This document shows, piece after piece, positions 1 to 8,239 of a DNA stretch of 64,000 bases. Source of the stretch: Ferrovibrio sp041906005. Its GTDB lineage: Bacteria > Pseudomonadota > Alphaproteobacteria > Ferrovibrionales > Ferrovibrionaceae. Position 1 is the first letter of the stretch, and each line of letters begins with the position of its first letter. Where the stretch lies: NCBI RefSeq assembly GCF_041906005.1, contig NZ_JAYRJY010000001.1, positions 2,170,001-2,234,000 on the forward strand, given 5' to 3'. A program made the position numbers and the translations under genes. A model generated the notes under the pieces. It was not told the origin of the DNA, searched no databases, and worked only from the letters and a program-made list of their open reading frames with translations.

Positions 1-761
1 AGGTCGAGTTCGGGCCCAGCCAGGGCGAGTTCACCTTCCGTCCGGGCCTCAACATGGACTCACCGGATACCATGGTGCTGTTCCGATCGGCAGCCAAGCA
101 GATCGCGCGGCGGCATGGCTATCACGTCACCTTCATGTGCCGGCCGAAACTGCCCAATGTGTTTTCCTCGGGCTGGCATCTGCATCAGTCGTTGAAGGAT
201 CGCAAGACCGGCGCCAATGCCTTCATCCCGACCGAAGAGAGCCAGCCGCTGTCAAAGCTCGGCCGGCATTTCCTGGCCGGCCTGCTGGACCACGCGCCGG
301 CGTCGGCCGCTTTCGCCGCGCCCACCATCAACGCCTATCGCCGCTACCGGCCTTATTCGCTGGCGCCCGACCGGGCCATCTGGGGCCGCGACAATCGCGG
401 CGTGATGTGCCGTGTGCTCGGCGCGCTGGGTGATCCGGCCAGCCGCATCGAAAACCGTCTGGGTGAGCCGGCGGCCAATCCATATCTCTACATGGCATCG
501 CAGTTGATCGCCGGCATGGATGGCATGGCCAAACAGGCCGAGCCGCCGCCATCGGCCGATACGCCTTATGAAACGCCGGCGCCGCTGTTGCCGCGCTCGC
601 TGGAAGCCGCCCTGGCGGCGCTGAAGGCGAGCGCCTGTTATCGTGCCGGCTTCGGCGACCGCTTCGTGGATTATTTCTTGCATATCAAGGAAGCCGAGAT
701 TGCCCGCTATCAACTGGAGGTAAGCGAATGGGAACATCGTGAATATTTCGAACTCTTCTGA
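1..761 (+). CDS. Glutamine synthetase family protein, C-terminal part (5' end outside window)
   Basis: The reading frame is open from the first bases (first full codon at 3) and stops at 761, leaving 252 residues of the catalytic C-terminal domain. The motif GWHLHQSL and the stretch INAYRRYRP followed by WGRDNRGVMCRVL match the ATP and glutamate binding segments of glutamine synthetases. Members of this family ligate ammonia or an amine to glutamate. Many alphaproteobacterial paralogues are gamma-glutamyl-polyamine or gamma-glutamyl-amide synthetases rather than GlnA, and the divergent motifs here fit such a paralogue. The next gene, an ABC importer binding protein, begins about 110 bases later, so the ligase may act on an imported nitrogen compound; that link is inference. 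The substrate cannot be told from the fragment. Confidence 0.85.
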   Translation, partial: VEFGPSQGEFTFRPGLNMDSPDTMVLFRSAAKQIARRHGYHVTFMCRPKLPNVFSSGWHLHQSLKDRKTGANAFIPTEESQPLSKLGRHFLAGLLDHAPASAAFAAPTINAYRRYRPYSLAPDRAIWGRDNRGVMCRVLGALGDPASRIENRLGEPAANPYLYMASQLIAGMDGMAKQAEPPPSADTPYETPAPLLPRSLEAALAALKASACYRAGFGDRFVDYFLHIKEAEIARYQLEVSEWEHREYFELF

Positions 762-870
762 GGCCGGTTACGCGAACGCGGCATAGAACCGCGGCGAATC
801 GACTTCGGTTTCCAATCCCCGGACTTGACAGAGACCGCCCCACCCCAGGGCGGCGAGAGTGGAGGTTATC

Positions 871-2055
871 ATGGTGACGCAGACCAGGCTTGCGACCGTT
901 CTGAGTGCAGTTGCTTTTCTCTGGGCCGGTGCGGCCCCGGCGGCGGATGACACGATCCGTATTGGCGTGATCGCCACCTATTCCGGCCCCTATGCCGATT
1001 ACGGCAAGCAGTTCGACAGCGGCATCGCCCTCTACCTCAAGGAACATGGCGGCAAGATCGCCGGCAAGAAGGTCGAGATCGTCAAGAAAGACACGGCTGG
1101 TCCGGCGCCGGATGCGGCCAAGCGCTTTGCCCAGGAGCTGGTGGTGCGCGATAAGGTCAATTTCATGACCGGGCTGGATTTCAGCCCCAATGCCTATGCT
1201 GTAGGCGCCGTTGCCGCCGAAGCCAAGATTCCAACCATTGTGATGAATGCCGCGTCCTCGGCAATCACCACCAGTTCGCCCTATGTCGCCCGCGTGTCCT
1301 TCACCGTGCAGCAGGTTTCCGCGCCGATGGCCGACTGGGCGCTGAAAAACGGCATCAAGGAAGTTTTTACCGTGGTCTCGGACTATGCCTCCGGCGTCGA
1401 TTCCGAAACCGCCTTCAAGAAGGCATTCACCGCCGGCGGCGGCAAGATCGTGGGCGAACTGCGCACGCCGCTCAACAACCCCGATTTCTCGGCCTATGTC
1501 CAGCGCATCAAGGACGAGAAGCCGCAGGCAGTATTCTTCTTCTTCCCGTCGGGCGTGCAGCCGCCGGCTTTCCTGAAAACCTGGAAGGAACGTGGGCTGG
1601 AAGAGGCCGGTATCAAGCTGATCGCCACCGGCGAGGCCACGGATGACAGTTATCTTGAGGCAACCGGCGATGTGGCGCTCGGCCTGATCACCTCGCATCA
1701 TTATTCCTATGCGCATGATTCGGAGAAGAACAAAAAATTCGTGCGCGATTTCGAAGCCGAGTTCGGTACCAAGCTGCGGCCCAGCTATTTCGCCGTGGCG
1801 GCCTATGATGGTCTCGCGGCCATAGAGGGGGCTCTGGCAAAGACCAAAGGCAGTGTCGATGGCGCAAAGGTGATGGAGGCGCTAAAGGGTCTGCAATTCG
1901 AAAGCCCGCGCGGTCCGATCGAGATCGATGCGGTTACGCGCGATATCGTGCAGACGGTCTATGTCCGCCGCACCGAAAAGGTTGGCGGTAAGCTGGTCAA
2001 TGTCGAGTTCGACAAGTTCGAGCGCGTCAAGGATCCCGCCAAGGAAACCAAGTAG
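871..2055 (+). CDS. livK: Branched-chain amino acid-type ABC transporter, periplasmic substrate-binding protein
   Basis: A 394-residue secreted protein. Residues 1 to about 25 form a signal peptide (hydrophobic core then AAPAAD), followed by DDTIRIGVIATYSGPYADYG, the typical opening of type I periplasmic binding proteins of the Leu/Ile/Val, urea and amide class. The start at 871 is chosen over a GTG at 859 because GGAGG lies at 861-865, six bases before the ATG. It heads a five-gene importer with the LivHMGF-like genes downstream (22-base gap). Relatives bind branched-chain amino acids, amides, urea or aromatic acids. The glutamine synthetase-like gene upstream hints at a nitrogenous ligand, but specificity cannot be read from the sequence. 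Confidence 0.9.
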   Translation: MVTQTRLATVLSAVAFLWAGAAPAADDTIRIGVIATYSGPYADYGKQFDSGIALYLKEHGGKIAGKKVEIVKKDTAGPAPDAAKRFAQELVVRDKVNFMTGLDFSPNAYAVGAVAAEAKIPTIVMNAASSAITTSSPYVARVSFTVQQVSAPMADWALKNGIKEVFTVVSDYASGVDSETAFKKAFTAGGGKIVGELRTPLNNPDFSAYVQRIKDEKPQAVFFFFPSGVQPPAFLKTWKERGLEEAGIKLIATGEATDDSYLEATGDVALGLITSHHYSYAHDSEKNKKFVRDFEAEFGTKLRPSYFAVAAYDGLAAIEGALAKTKGSVDGAKVMEALKGLQFESPRGPIEIDAVTRDIVQTVYVRRTEKVGGKLVNVEFDKFERVKDPAKETK

Positions 2056-2077
2056 TACCGCAGCACGGCGACCGGTC

Positions 2078-2944
2078 ATGTTGGGAATCCTGCTCGGCGT
2101 CCTGTTCGACGGCCTGGCCTATGGCATGCTGCTGTTTCTCATCAGCATCGGTCTGTCGGTTACCATGGGGCTGATGGGATTCGTCAATCTCGCCCATGGC
2201 GTCTTCGCCATGTTCGGGGGCTATGTCGCCGTCGTCCTGATGCAGCATGCAGACTGGCCGTTCTTGGCCAGTCTGCCGGCTGCCTTCGTTGCGGTGGCGG
2301 TGGCCAGTATTGTCGTGGAGCGCCTGCTCTACCGGCATCTCTATCGCCGCAGCCAGCTCGACCAGGTGTTGTTCACCATCGGGCTTACCTTCATGGCTAT
2401 CGCGGCGATCACATATATCTTCGGCCCCAGCCAGCAGCCGGTGCGCCTGCCCGCCTTCCTGCAAGGCCAGATGCGGCTGCTTGGCCTCGATATCGGTATC
2501 TATCGCCTGTTCCTGATCGGTGTTGGCCTGCTGGTCATGCTGGGCGTCGTGTTCGGCATCGAACGCACCCGTTTTGGCGCCCGTGTGCGCGCCGCAGTCG
2601 ACAATCCGGTGATGGCGGTCGGCCTGGGCATTCCGGTTGGCGTGGTGTTTGCCGCTACCTTTGCCATCGGCAGCGGCCTGGCCGGGCTGGGAGGGGCATT
2701 GGGCATCCAGATTCTCGGTCTCGATCCGGCCTTTCCGCTCAAATTCCTGGTCTTCTTCCTGATTGTCGTGTCGGTCGGTGGACTGGGCAGCATCGGCGGC
2801 ACCCTGCTGGCGGCCTGCATCGTCGGCATCTGCGATGTGGCGGGAAAATATTTCCTCCCCGAGATCGGCGCCTTCATCATCTATGCCGTGATGGTGGCCT
2901 TGCTGATGTGGCGGCCGCAGGGCCTGTTGAGGAAACGCGCATGA
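2078..2944 (+). CDS. livH: Branched-chain amino acid-type ABC transporter permease (LivH-like)
   Basis: A 288-residue, very hydrophobic integral membrane protein with about eight predicted membrane spans. The N-terminal run GLSVTMGLMGFVNLAHGVFAM is the LivH family signature (the NLAHG segment), and a GLAGLGGALG glycine-rich motif follows near residue 205. With LivM it forms the inner-membrane channel of the importer. The ATG at 2078 lies 22 bases after the binding-protein stop. The 3' end overlaps the next gene in an ATGA (2941-2944), which indicates translational coupling. An in-frame upstream extension into the binding-protein gene exists but lacks any ribosome binding site and was not used. 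Confidence 0.92.
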   Translation: MLGILLGVLFDGLAYGMLLFLISIGLSVTMGLMGFVNLAHGVFAMFGGYVAVVLMQHADWPFLASLPAAFVAVAVASIVVERLLYRHLYRRSQLDQVLFTIGLTFMAIAAITYIFGPSQQPVRLPAFLQGQMRLLGLDIGIYRLFLIGVGLLVMLGVVFGIERTRFGARVRAAVDNPVMAVGLGIPVGVVFAATFAIGSGLAGLGGALGIQILGLDPAFPLKFLVFFLIVVSVGGLGSIGGTLLAACIVGICDVAGKYFLPEIGAFIIYAVMVALLMWRPQGLLRKRA

Positions 2945-3939
2945 TCCGCCGCCCGTTCAGCCTCTATGCCGAGATCGCCGCCTGGCTGCTGATGCCCGGT
3001 GTGGTTCTGGCATTCTTTCCCACCTATTGCGTGCTGGCCAGCCAGATCGCAATAGCCGGCCTGTTCGCGCTGTCGCTCGATCTGCTGATCGGTTATGCCG
3101 GCATCGTTTCGCTCGGCCATGCCGCCTTCTTCGGTGTCGGTGCCTATGCTGCCGGCCTGCTGGCGCAACAAGGCTGGAGCGAACCGCTCAGCGGCCTGCT
3201 GCTTGCCGCGGTTGTTTCCGGCGTGGTCGGCTATGCCTGTAGCTTCATGGTCGTGCGGGTGCAGCATCTGGCGCAGCTGATGATCACTCTAGGCATCTCG
3301 CTGCTGCTCTATGAAGGCGCCAGCAAGCTGCGCGTCATCACCGGCGGTGACGACGGCTTGCAGGGCGTGGTGGTCGCGCCGATCTTTGGCCTGTTCAATT
3401 TCGATCTCTTTGGCCGCGTCGCCTTCCTCTACAGCTTCGTTGTACTGCTGTTGTGCTTCCTCTTCGTCAGCCGCGTGGTGGCTTCGCCCTTTGGCCTGGC
3501 CCTGCAGGGCCTGCGCGAGAATCCGCGCCGCATGGCGGCCATTGGCACGGCCGCGCTCCGGCGCTTGCGCAAGGCTTATGTGATGGCCGCGATCCTGGCC
3601 GGCATCGCCGGCGCCCTGCTCACCCAGACGACGCAGTTCGTTGCGCTCGAGGTGCTCAGCTTCAAGCATTCGGCCGAAGTATTGATCATGCTGGTGCTGG
3701 GTGGCAGCGGCCGGCGCTATGGCGGTCTGCTCGGCGCGCTGCTGTTCAGTCTGGCGCGTGACTGGCTATCGGATCTCAACGCCGAATTCTGGCAATTCGG
3801 CCTCGGTGCGGTGATGGTGATCGTGGTGCTGTTTGCACCGGGTGGCCTGATCGGCGGCGTGGCGCGTATCCTTTCTGCCTGGCGCCACCGCGGCGAAGCA
3901 GCCGGAAAGGACGACAGTCGGAAGGAGGCCCGGGCGTGA
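2941..3939 (+). CDS. livM: Branched-chain amino acid-type ABC transporter permease (LivM-like)
   Basis: A 332-residue membrane protein, the second half of the channel. SLDLLIGYAGIVSLGHAAFF is the LivM signature, with further spans to a GALLTQTTQFV segment and the C-terminal FAPGGLIGG typical of the family. About ten hydrophobic spans are visible. It overlaps the upstream permease by 4 bases (ATGA) and the downstream ATPase by 4 bases (GTGA at 3936-3939). The C-terminal 25 residues are charged and cytoplasmic. It works with the co-encoded LivH-like subunit and the two ATPases. Confidence 0.92.
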   Translation: MIRRPFSLYAEIAAWLLMPGVVLAFFPTYCVLASQIAIAGLFALSLDLLIGYAGIVSLGHAAFFGVGAYAAGLLAQQGWSEPLSGLLLAAVVSGVVGYACSFMVVRVQHLAQLMITLGISLLLYEGASKLRVITGGDDGLQGVVVAPIFGLFNFDLFGRVAFLYSFVVLLLCFLFVSRVVASPFGLALQGLRENPRRMAAIGTAALRRLRKAYVMAAILAGIAGALLTQTTQFVALEVLSFKHSAEVLIMLVLGGSGRRYGGLLGALLFSLARDWLSDLNAEFWQFGLGAVMVIVVLFAPGGLIGGVARILSAWRHRGEAAGKDDSRKEARA

Positions 3940-4688
3940 CACCGGCATTGCAGACCGGGAAGCTCTGCCTCAGCTTCGGCTCGCTTGAGGTTGCGCGCAG
4001 TATCGATTTCATCTTGCCTGCTGGCGCACGCCATGCCCTGGTGGGGCCGAATGGCGCCGGCAAGACCACCTTCATCAATCTGCTGACCGGGCATCTCGCT
4101 CCATCGGCGGGCAATATCCATTTGCATGGCGAGGCGATCACCGGCTTCAAGCCCGACCAGCGTGTCAAACGCGGTCTGGTGCGCACCTTCCAGGTCACGT
4201 CGCTGTTTCCCGCCCTTACGCCCCTGCAATCGGTGGCGCTGGCGATCTGTGAACGCGAAGGCCTGACCGGCCGCTGGCATCGGCCGCTCGGTGACCATCG
4301 CGCCGCGCTCGACGAGGCGGCTGAAATCCTGCAGCGCCTGCGGCTGGGTGCCGTGGCCCAGCGCGAAACCCGCCTGCTGGCTTACGGGCAGCAGCGCATC
4401 CTGGAAGTGGCAGTGGCGCTGGCCGCGCGGCCGCGCGTGCTGCTGCTGGATGAGCCGGCTGCCGGCATTCCCGCCGCCGAAAGCGCTGAATTGTTCGAGG
4501 TAATCGCCGGCCTGCCCGACGATATCTCGCTGCTGTTCATCGAACACGACATGCATCTGGTGTTCAAATTCGCCAGTCGCATCACCGTGCTGGTCGCCGG
4601 TGCTATCCTGGTCGAGGGCAGTCCGGCCGAAATTGCCGAGGATCCACAGGTGCGCACCGTCTATCTTGGCAATACGGGGATTCCATGA
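3936..4688 (+). CDS. livG: Branched-chain amino acid-type ABC transporter ATP-binding protein (LivG-like)
   Basis: A 250-residue ABC ATPase with a GTG start inside the 3' end of livM. The Walker A motif is GPNGAGKTT near residue 38, and a LLLDEPAAG Walker B follows. RTFQVTSLFPALTPLQ is the LivG-type Q-loop region. The usual LSGGQ signature is altered to LAYGQQR, a common variant in LivG proteins. It energises import with the LivF-like partner. Its end overlaps livF by 4 bases (ATGA). Confidence 0.92.
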   Translation: MTPALQTGKLCLSFGSLEVARSIDFILPAGARHALVGPNGAGKTTFINLLTGHLAPSAGNIHLHGEAITGFKPDQRVKRGLVRTFQVTSLFPALTPLQSVALAICEREGLTGRWHRPLGDHRAALDEAAEILQRLRLGAVAQRETRLLAYGQQRILEVAVALAARPRVLLLDEPAAGIPAAESAELFEVIAGLPDDISLLFIEHDMHLVFKFASRITVLVAGAILVEGSPAEIAEDPQVRTVYLGNTGIP

Positions 4689-5398
4689 GCGGCGCGTTGC
4701 TGGAACTCGATGATGTCACAGCCGGATACGATCGCGCCGTGATCCTGGATGGTGTCAGCCTCAGCCTGCAGCCGGGCGAATCGCTCGCCTTGCTGGGCCG
4801 CAACGGCGTGGGCAAAAGCACGCTGATCGCCACCATCATGGGCGCGGCCCAGTTGCATGGCGGCAAGCTGCGCTGGAAGGGATATGACATGGCCACGTTG
4901 CCGCCGCATCGGCGAGCCGCCCAGGGCCTGGGCTGGGTGGCGCAGGAACGCTGGATATTCCCGTCTCTCACCGTGCGCGAAAATCTTACGGTCGCCGCCC
5001 GCCGCGGGCCATGGACGCTTGAGAAAGTCTACGCGCTTTTCCCCCGCCTGCGCGAACGTGAGCGCAATATGGGCAACCAGCTTTCCGGCGGCGAACAGCA
5101 GATGCTGGCGATTGCCCGCGCCCTGCTGCTCAATCCACGTCTGCTGCTGCTCGATGAGCCGTTGGAAGGCTTGGCCCCGGTAATCGTCGAGGAACTCAGC
5201 CATGCCATCGCCGACATGACGGCCAGTGGCGACCTCGCCATGATCCTGGTCGAGCAGCATGCCGCCCAGGCGCTGGAGATGACCTGCCGTGCGGTGATCA
5301 TGGATCGCGGCCGCATCGTGCATGCAGGCCATAGCGAGGCGCTGTTGGCCGATCAGGCCCTGCTTGATTCCGCCATCGGCCTGGGCCTGGCGCATTAA
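4685..5398 (+). CDS. livF: Branched-chain amino acid-type ABC transporter ATP-binding protein (LivF-like)
   Basis: A 237-residue ABC ATPase. Walker A is GRNGVGKST (near residue 38), the signature is LSGGEQQ and Walker B is LLLLDEPLEGLAP; these are the hallmarks of LivF. It is the last gene of the five-gene importer and is coupled to livG by a 4-base overlap. The next gene begins 57 bases later and encodes an unrelated oxygenase-like protein, so the transport operon probably ends here. No intrinsic terminator was seen in the gap. Confidence 0.92.
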   Translation: MSGALLELDDVTAGYDRAVILDGVSLSLQPGESLALLGRNGVGKSTLIATIMGAAQLHGGKLRWKGYDMATLPPHRRAAQGLGWVAQERWIFPSLTVRENLTVAARRGPWTLEKVYALFPRLRERERNMGNQLSGGEQQMLAIARALLLNPRLLLLDEPLEGLAPVIVEELSHAIADMTASGDLAMILVEQHAAQALEMTCRAVIMDRGRIVHAGHSEALLADQALLDSAIGLGLAH

Positions 5399-5455
5399 GG
5401 CCAATCGATATTCTGCCCAATTGACATTCGGTGTCGGCTGGCGGAAAACCCGGGC

Positions 5456-6082
5456 ATGACGCTGCTCAGCCTGTTCCCGACCCGCATCTATTCCGCGCCG
5501 CTGAAAAAGGGCGGCCTGGAACGCTTCAACCGCGACCTGATCGACGAATGCGATGGCCTGCGGCTGGCCGATCTCGCCGGCCAGGCCTGGAGCGCGAAGA
5601 ATTACCCGGGCGGCTACACGTCTTATGGCAGCCACGACAGGCTGCATTGCATTTCCTCGGGCTTTGCCGCGCTGGAAAAGGCCATCGATCCGCATGTGAA
5701 AGCCTATGCGAAGGCGCTGGGTTACGACATGCGCGGCCGCCGGCTGGAGATGACCGATTGCTGGGTCAACATGATGGCCGGCCCGGTCACTCATGGCCTG
5801 CACCTGCATCCCCTGAGTTTCATCAGCGGCACATATTACGTGCAGACACCGCGCGGCGCGGCGGCGATCAAGTTCGAGGATCCGCGGCTGGACCGCCTGA
5901 TGGCTGCCCCGCCGAAACGTGACGACCTGCCGCCGCGCGAGAAACTGCATTACAGCGTGAAGCCCAGGGCGGGCAGCCTGGTGCTGTTCGAAAGCTGGCT
6001 GCGCCACGAAGTGCCGCCCAGCTTCACCAGGCGGGAACGTATATCGATCAGCTTCAACTACGCCTGGCGCGACCAATCCTGA
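5456..6082 (+). CDS. Putative 2-oxoglutarate/Fe(II)-dependent oxygenase-like protein (TIGR02466 type)
   Basis: A 208-residue protein resembling the TIGR02466/PF13759 family of putative 2-oxoglutarate-Fe(II) oxygenases. It opens with LFPTRIYSAPL (the family's FPTPIY-like start), has WVNMMAGPVTHGLHLHPLSF and GTYYVQTP in the middle, and ends with GSLVLFESWLRHEVPPS before a final strand with R and N (RERISISFNY). The histidines of HLHP and LRHEV are the likely metal ligands of a double-stranded beta-helix. The family's substrates are mostly unknown. It may be co-transcribed with the importer upstream, but the 57-base gap leaves this open. Confidence 0.75.
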   Translation: MTLLSLFPTRIYSAPLKKGGLERFNRDLIDECDGLRLADLAGQAWSAKNYPGGYTSYGSHDRLHCISSGFAALEKAIDPHVKAYAKALGYDMRGRRLEMTDCWVNMMAGPVTHGLHLHPLSFISGTYYVQTPRGAAAIKFEDPRLDRLMAAPPKRDDLPPREKLHYSVKPRAGSLVLFESWLRHEVPPSFTRRERISISFNYAWRDQS

Positions 6083-6174
6083 GATTGGTACGCCGGCAAT
6101 CATGTGCTTGAAATCGCGGCGCGCTGCGCCACACTCAAGCGGCACCCTTCCCATCAGCCTCCGGTATCCCAGAC

Positions 6175-7284
6175 ATGTCCGCCCTGTTCGAGCCCCTGCA
6201 GCTCCGTTCCGTCACGCTGCCCAACCGCATCGTGCTATCGCCGATGTGCCAGTATTCCGCCACCGACGGTGTGCCCAATGGCTGGCATCGCATTCATCTC
6301 GGCCGCTATGCCGCTGCCGGTCTTGGCCTGATTATCGCAGAGGCCACCCATGTCAGCCCACAGGGCCGCATCACGCCGGGCTGCCTCGGCCTGTACAACG
6401 CCGTGCAGGAGGCCGAGCTTGCCGCCATCGCCGCTGATCTGAAACGTTTCGGTCGCGCGCCGTTTGGCATCCAGCTGGCCCATGCCGGCCGCAAGGCGTC
6501 CACCGATCTGCCCTGGCGTGGCGGCAAGCCGCTGACTGGGGCGGAAGCCTGGCTCACCGAGGCCCCCAGTGCGCTGCCCCATGGCGAAGGCTGGCATGTG
6601 CCGCAGGCGCTGGACGAGGAAGGCCTTGCACGGGTGAAACGAGATTTCGTCGAAGCCGCGCAGCGTGCCGACCGCGCCGGCGTCGACCTGATCGAGCTGC
6701 ACGGTGCCCATGGCTATCTGCTACATCAGTTCACCTCGCCGATTTCCAACCGGCGCAATGACCTTTATGGCGGTAGCCTCGACAACCGCCTGCGTTTCCC
6801 ACTCGAAGTGTTTGATGCCGTGCGCGCCGTCTGGCCGGCGCACAAGCCGCTCGGCATCCGCATCACCGGCAGCGACTGGATGGGCGCGGAAGGTATGGAA
6901 GTCGCCGATGCGATCCGTTTCGCCTCCGCGTTGAAGGAGCGGGGCTGCGATTTTGTTGATGTCAGCTCCGGTGGCGTCTCGCCGCAGCAGAAAATCGTCA
7001 CCGGTCCGGGTTATCAGGTGTCGTTTGCCGAAGCCGTGAAGAAGGCCACCGGTCTGGTCACCATGGCGGTCGGCCTGATCACCGAGCCGGCCCAGGCCGA
7101 AACCATCGTGCAGGAGGGTCGTGCCGATCTGGTGGCGATGGCGCGGGCTTTGCTGAACGATCCTTTCTGGCCCTGGCGTGCCGCCGATGCGCTTGGCGCC
7201 GACGTTCATGTGCCGCCGCAGTATCTGCGCGGTCGTGTGCGCGGCGTGGATACCCCGCGCGAAATGCTGAAGGCCGCGCGTTGA
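6175..7284 (+). CDS. Old yellow enzyme-type NADH:flavin oxidoreductase (YqjM/NamA-like)
   Basis: A 369-residue FMN-dependent TIM-barrel enzyme. It has the YqjM-class features: SPMCQYS (C25 and Y27) near the N-terminus, QLAHAGRKAS, the substrate-binding HGAHGYLLHQF, and SNRRNDLYGGSLDNRLRF. Such enzymes use NADPH to reduce activated C=C bonds of enones, nitro compounds and maleimides; the physiological substrate is usually unknown. The length fits the family. The FMN riboswitch immediately downstream belongs to the next gene, not this one, so any link through flavin supply is coincidental or indirect. Confidence 0.92.
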   Translation: MSALFEPLQLRSVTLPNRIVLSPMCQYSATDGVPNGWHRIHLGRYAAAGLGLIIAEATHVSPQGRITPGCLGLYNAVQEAELAAIAADLKRFGRAPFGIQLAHAGRKASTDLPWRGGKPLTGAEAWLTEAPSALPHGEGWHVPQALDEEGLARVKRDFVEAAQRADRAGVDLIELHGAHGYLLHQFTSPISNRRNDLYGGSLDNRLRFPLEVFDAVRAVWPAHKPLGIRITGSDWMGAEGMEVADAIRFASALKERGCDFVDVSSGGVSPQQKIVTGPGYQVSFAEAVKKATGLVTMAVGLITEPAQAETIVQEGRADLVAMARALLNDPFWPWRAADALGADVHVPPQYLRGRVRGVDTPREMLKAAR

Positions 7285-7358
7285 CGTTACGATAGTCTTG
7301 CCGTTGGCCTCGTCCCGTCCTATTCAGGATGGGACCGTCCGGATGAGCCGGCCGGTCA

Positions 7359-7508
7359 CGTTCTCAGGGCGGGGTGAAAGTCCCCACCGGCGGTAAGCAT
7401 CTTCGGATGCAAGCCCGCGAGCGCCCGGCCGCTTTCATGCGGTGGCCGGGGTCAGCAGATTCGGTGCAAGGCCGAAGCCGACGGTTACAGTCCGGATGGA
7501 AGAGAACG
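7359..7508 (+). promoter_or_regulatory. FMN riboswitch (RFN element) controlling ribH
   Basis: A near-consensus RFN element. The closing stem CGTTCTC (7359-7365) pairs with GAGAACG (7502-7508). Between them are the conserved blocks AGGGCGGGGTGAAAGTCCCC, ACCGGCGGTAA, AGCCCGCGAGCG, GGTCAGCAGATTCGGTG and GCCGACGGTTACAGTCCGGA. It binds FMN and represses riboflavin synthesis genes. Downstream are a small GTCCG/CGGAC hairpin (7516-7528) and a 9-base-pair hairpin CTGTGCGGC/GCCGCACAG (7531-7553). Neither is followed by a T-run, so control is more likely at translation or by Rho than by intrinsic termination. The rest of the 330-base gap 7285-7615 shows no coding potential. Confidence 0.97.
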
Positions 7509-7615
7509 GTGCGCAGTCCGTGTCGGACGGCTGTGCGGCTTTGCGCCGCACAGGCGGCCGCGCCTCTGTCGCCGTGCGCCCTGATTCTGGCAATGGCAGA
7601 GGAAAGGACGCCATC

Positions 7616-8128
7616 ATGAATCAGAGCCAAGCAGAACATATCCCCTCGTCGTTCCATCTCGATGCCGGCGGCAGTCAGGCCGTCAGGGTCGCCTTCGTGC
7701 AATCCTGCTGGCACCGCGACATCGTGGACAAAGCCTGGGAGAGTTTCCTGGCCGAAATGGGCAAGGCCGGCCTGCGTCAGGGCAGTATCGACCGTTTTGA
7801 ACTGCCCGGTGCCTTCGAAATCCCGCTGCAGGCCAAATTGCTGGCCCAGAGCGGGCGCTATCACGCCATCGTCGCCGCCGGCTTCGTGGTGGATGGCGGC
7901 ATCTATCGCCACGATTTCGTGGCCGATGCGGTGATCAAGGGCCTTATGCAGGTGCAGCTCGAAACCGCGGTGCCGGTGCTGAGTTGTGTGCTCACGCCGC
8001 TGCGGTTCCACGAGCATGAAGAGCATCGGCATTTCTTCGCCGATCATTTCGTGGTGAAGGGCCGCGAGGTGGCCTTGGCCTGTGCGGCGACGCTGAAGAA
8101 TATTGGTAGTCTAAAGCGCGCTACCTAG
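7616..8128 (+). CDS. ribH: 6,7-dimethyl-8-ribityllumazine synthase, RibH2 type
   Basis: A 170-residue lumazine synthase, the penultimate enzyme of riboflavin biosynthesis. It condenses 5-amino-6-ribitylamino-uracil with dihydroxybutanone phosphate. VAFVQSCWHRDIVDKAWESF, the GAFEIPLQAK motif, GGIYRHDFVADAVIKG, MQVQLETAVPVLS and LTPLRFHEH match the RibH2 branch known from Brucella and Mesorhizobium, which forms decamers and is characteristically under an FMN riboswitch. The ATG at 7616 follows AGGAAAGG by a suitable distance; upstream in-frame codons run back into the riboswitch and are not translated. It stands alone, without ribBDE, so other riboflavin genes, possibly including a second ribH, should lie elsewhere. 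Confidence 0.95.
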   Translation: MNQSQAEHIPSSFHLDAGGSQAVRVAFVQSCWHRDIVDKAWESFLAEMGKAGLRQGSIDRFELPGAFEIPLQAKLLAQSGRYHAIVAAGFVVDGGIYRHDFVADAVIKGLMQVQLETAVPVLSCVLTPLRFHEHEEHRHFFADHFVVKGREVALACAATLKNIGSLKRAT

Positions 8129-8135
8129 AAACAAG

Positions 8136-8224
8136 CGTCATGCCCGGCCTTGTGCCGGGCATCCACGTCTTTGAAGGCATCGGAATGGCCGGGTCAAGAG
8201 GCTTTCCTGGGCCCGGCCATGACG
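8136..8224. repeat. Alphaproteobacterial REP-like palindromic repeat
   Basis: An 89-base element bounded by CGTCATG and CATGACG inverted ends, built of two perfect 9-bp hairpins: ATGCCCGGC/GCCGGGCAT (8140-8162, loop CTTGT) and ATGGCCGGG/CCCGGCCAT (8185-8220). They are joined by CCACGTCTTTGAAGGCATCG. This arrangement is familiar from dispersed intergenic repeats of Rhodospirillales and Rhizobiales. The second hairpin loop is longer than usual. The repeat sits between convergent genes (ribH and the aminotransferase), where it could also stop transcription from both sides. No second copy was noticed in the window. Confidence 0.8.
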
Positions 8225-8239
8225 GTGGGGGCCTTAATT

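Noticed and set aside
4661..6154. Minus-strand open frame of nearly 500 codons opposite livF and the oxygenase-like gene
   Set aside because: Antisense shadow of two well-supported plus-strand genes; no ribosome binding site and no recognisable domain.
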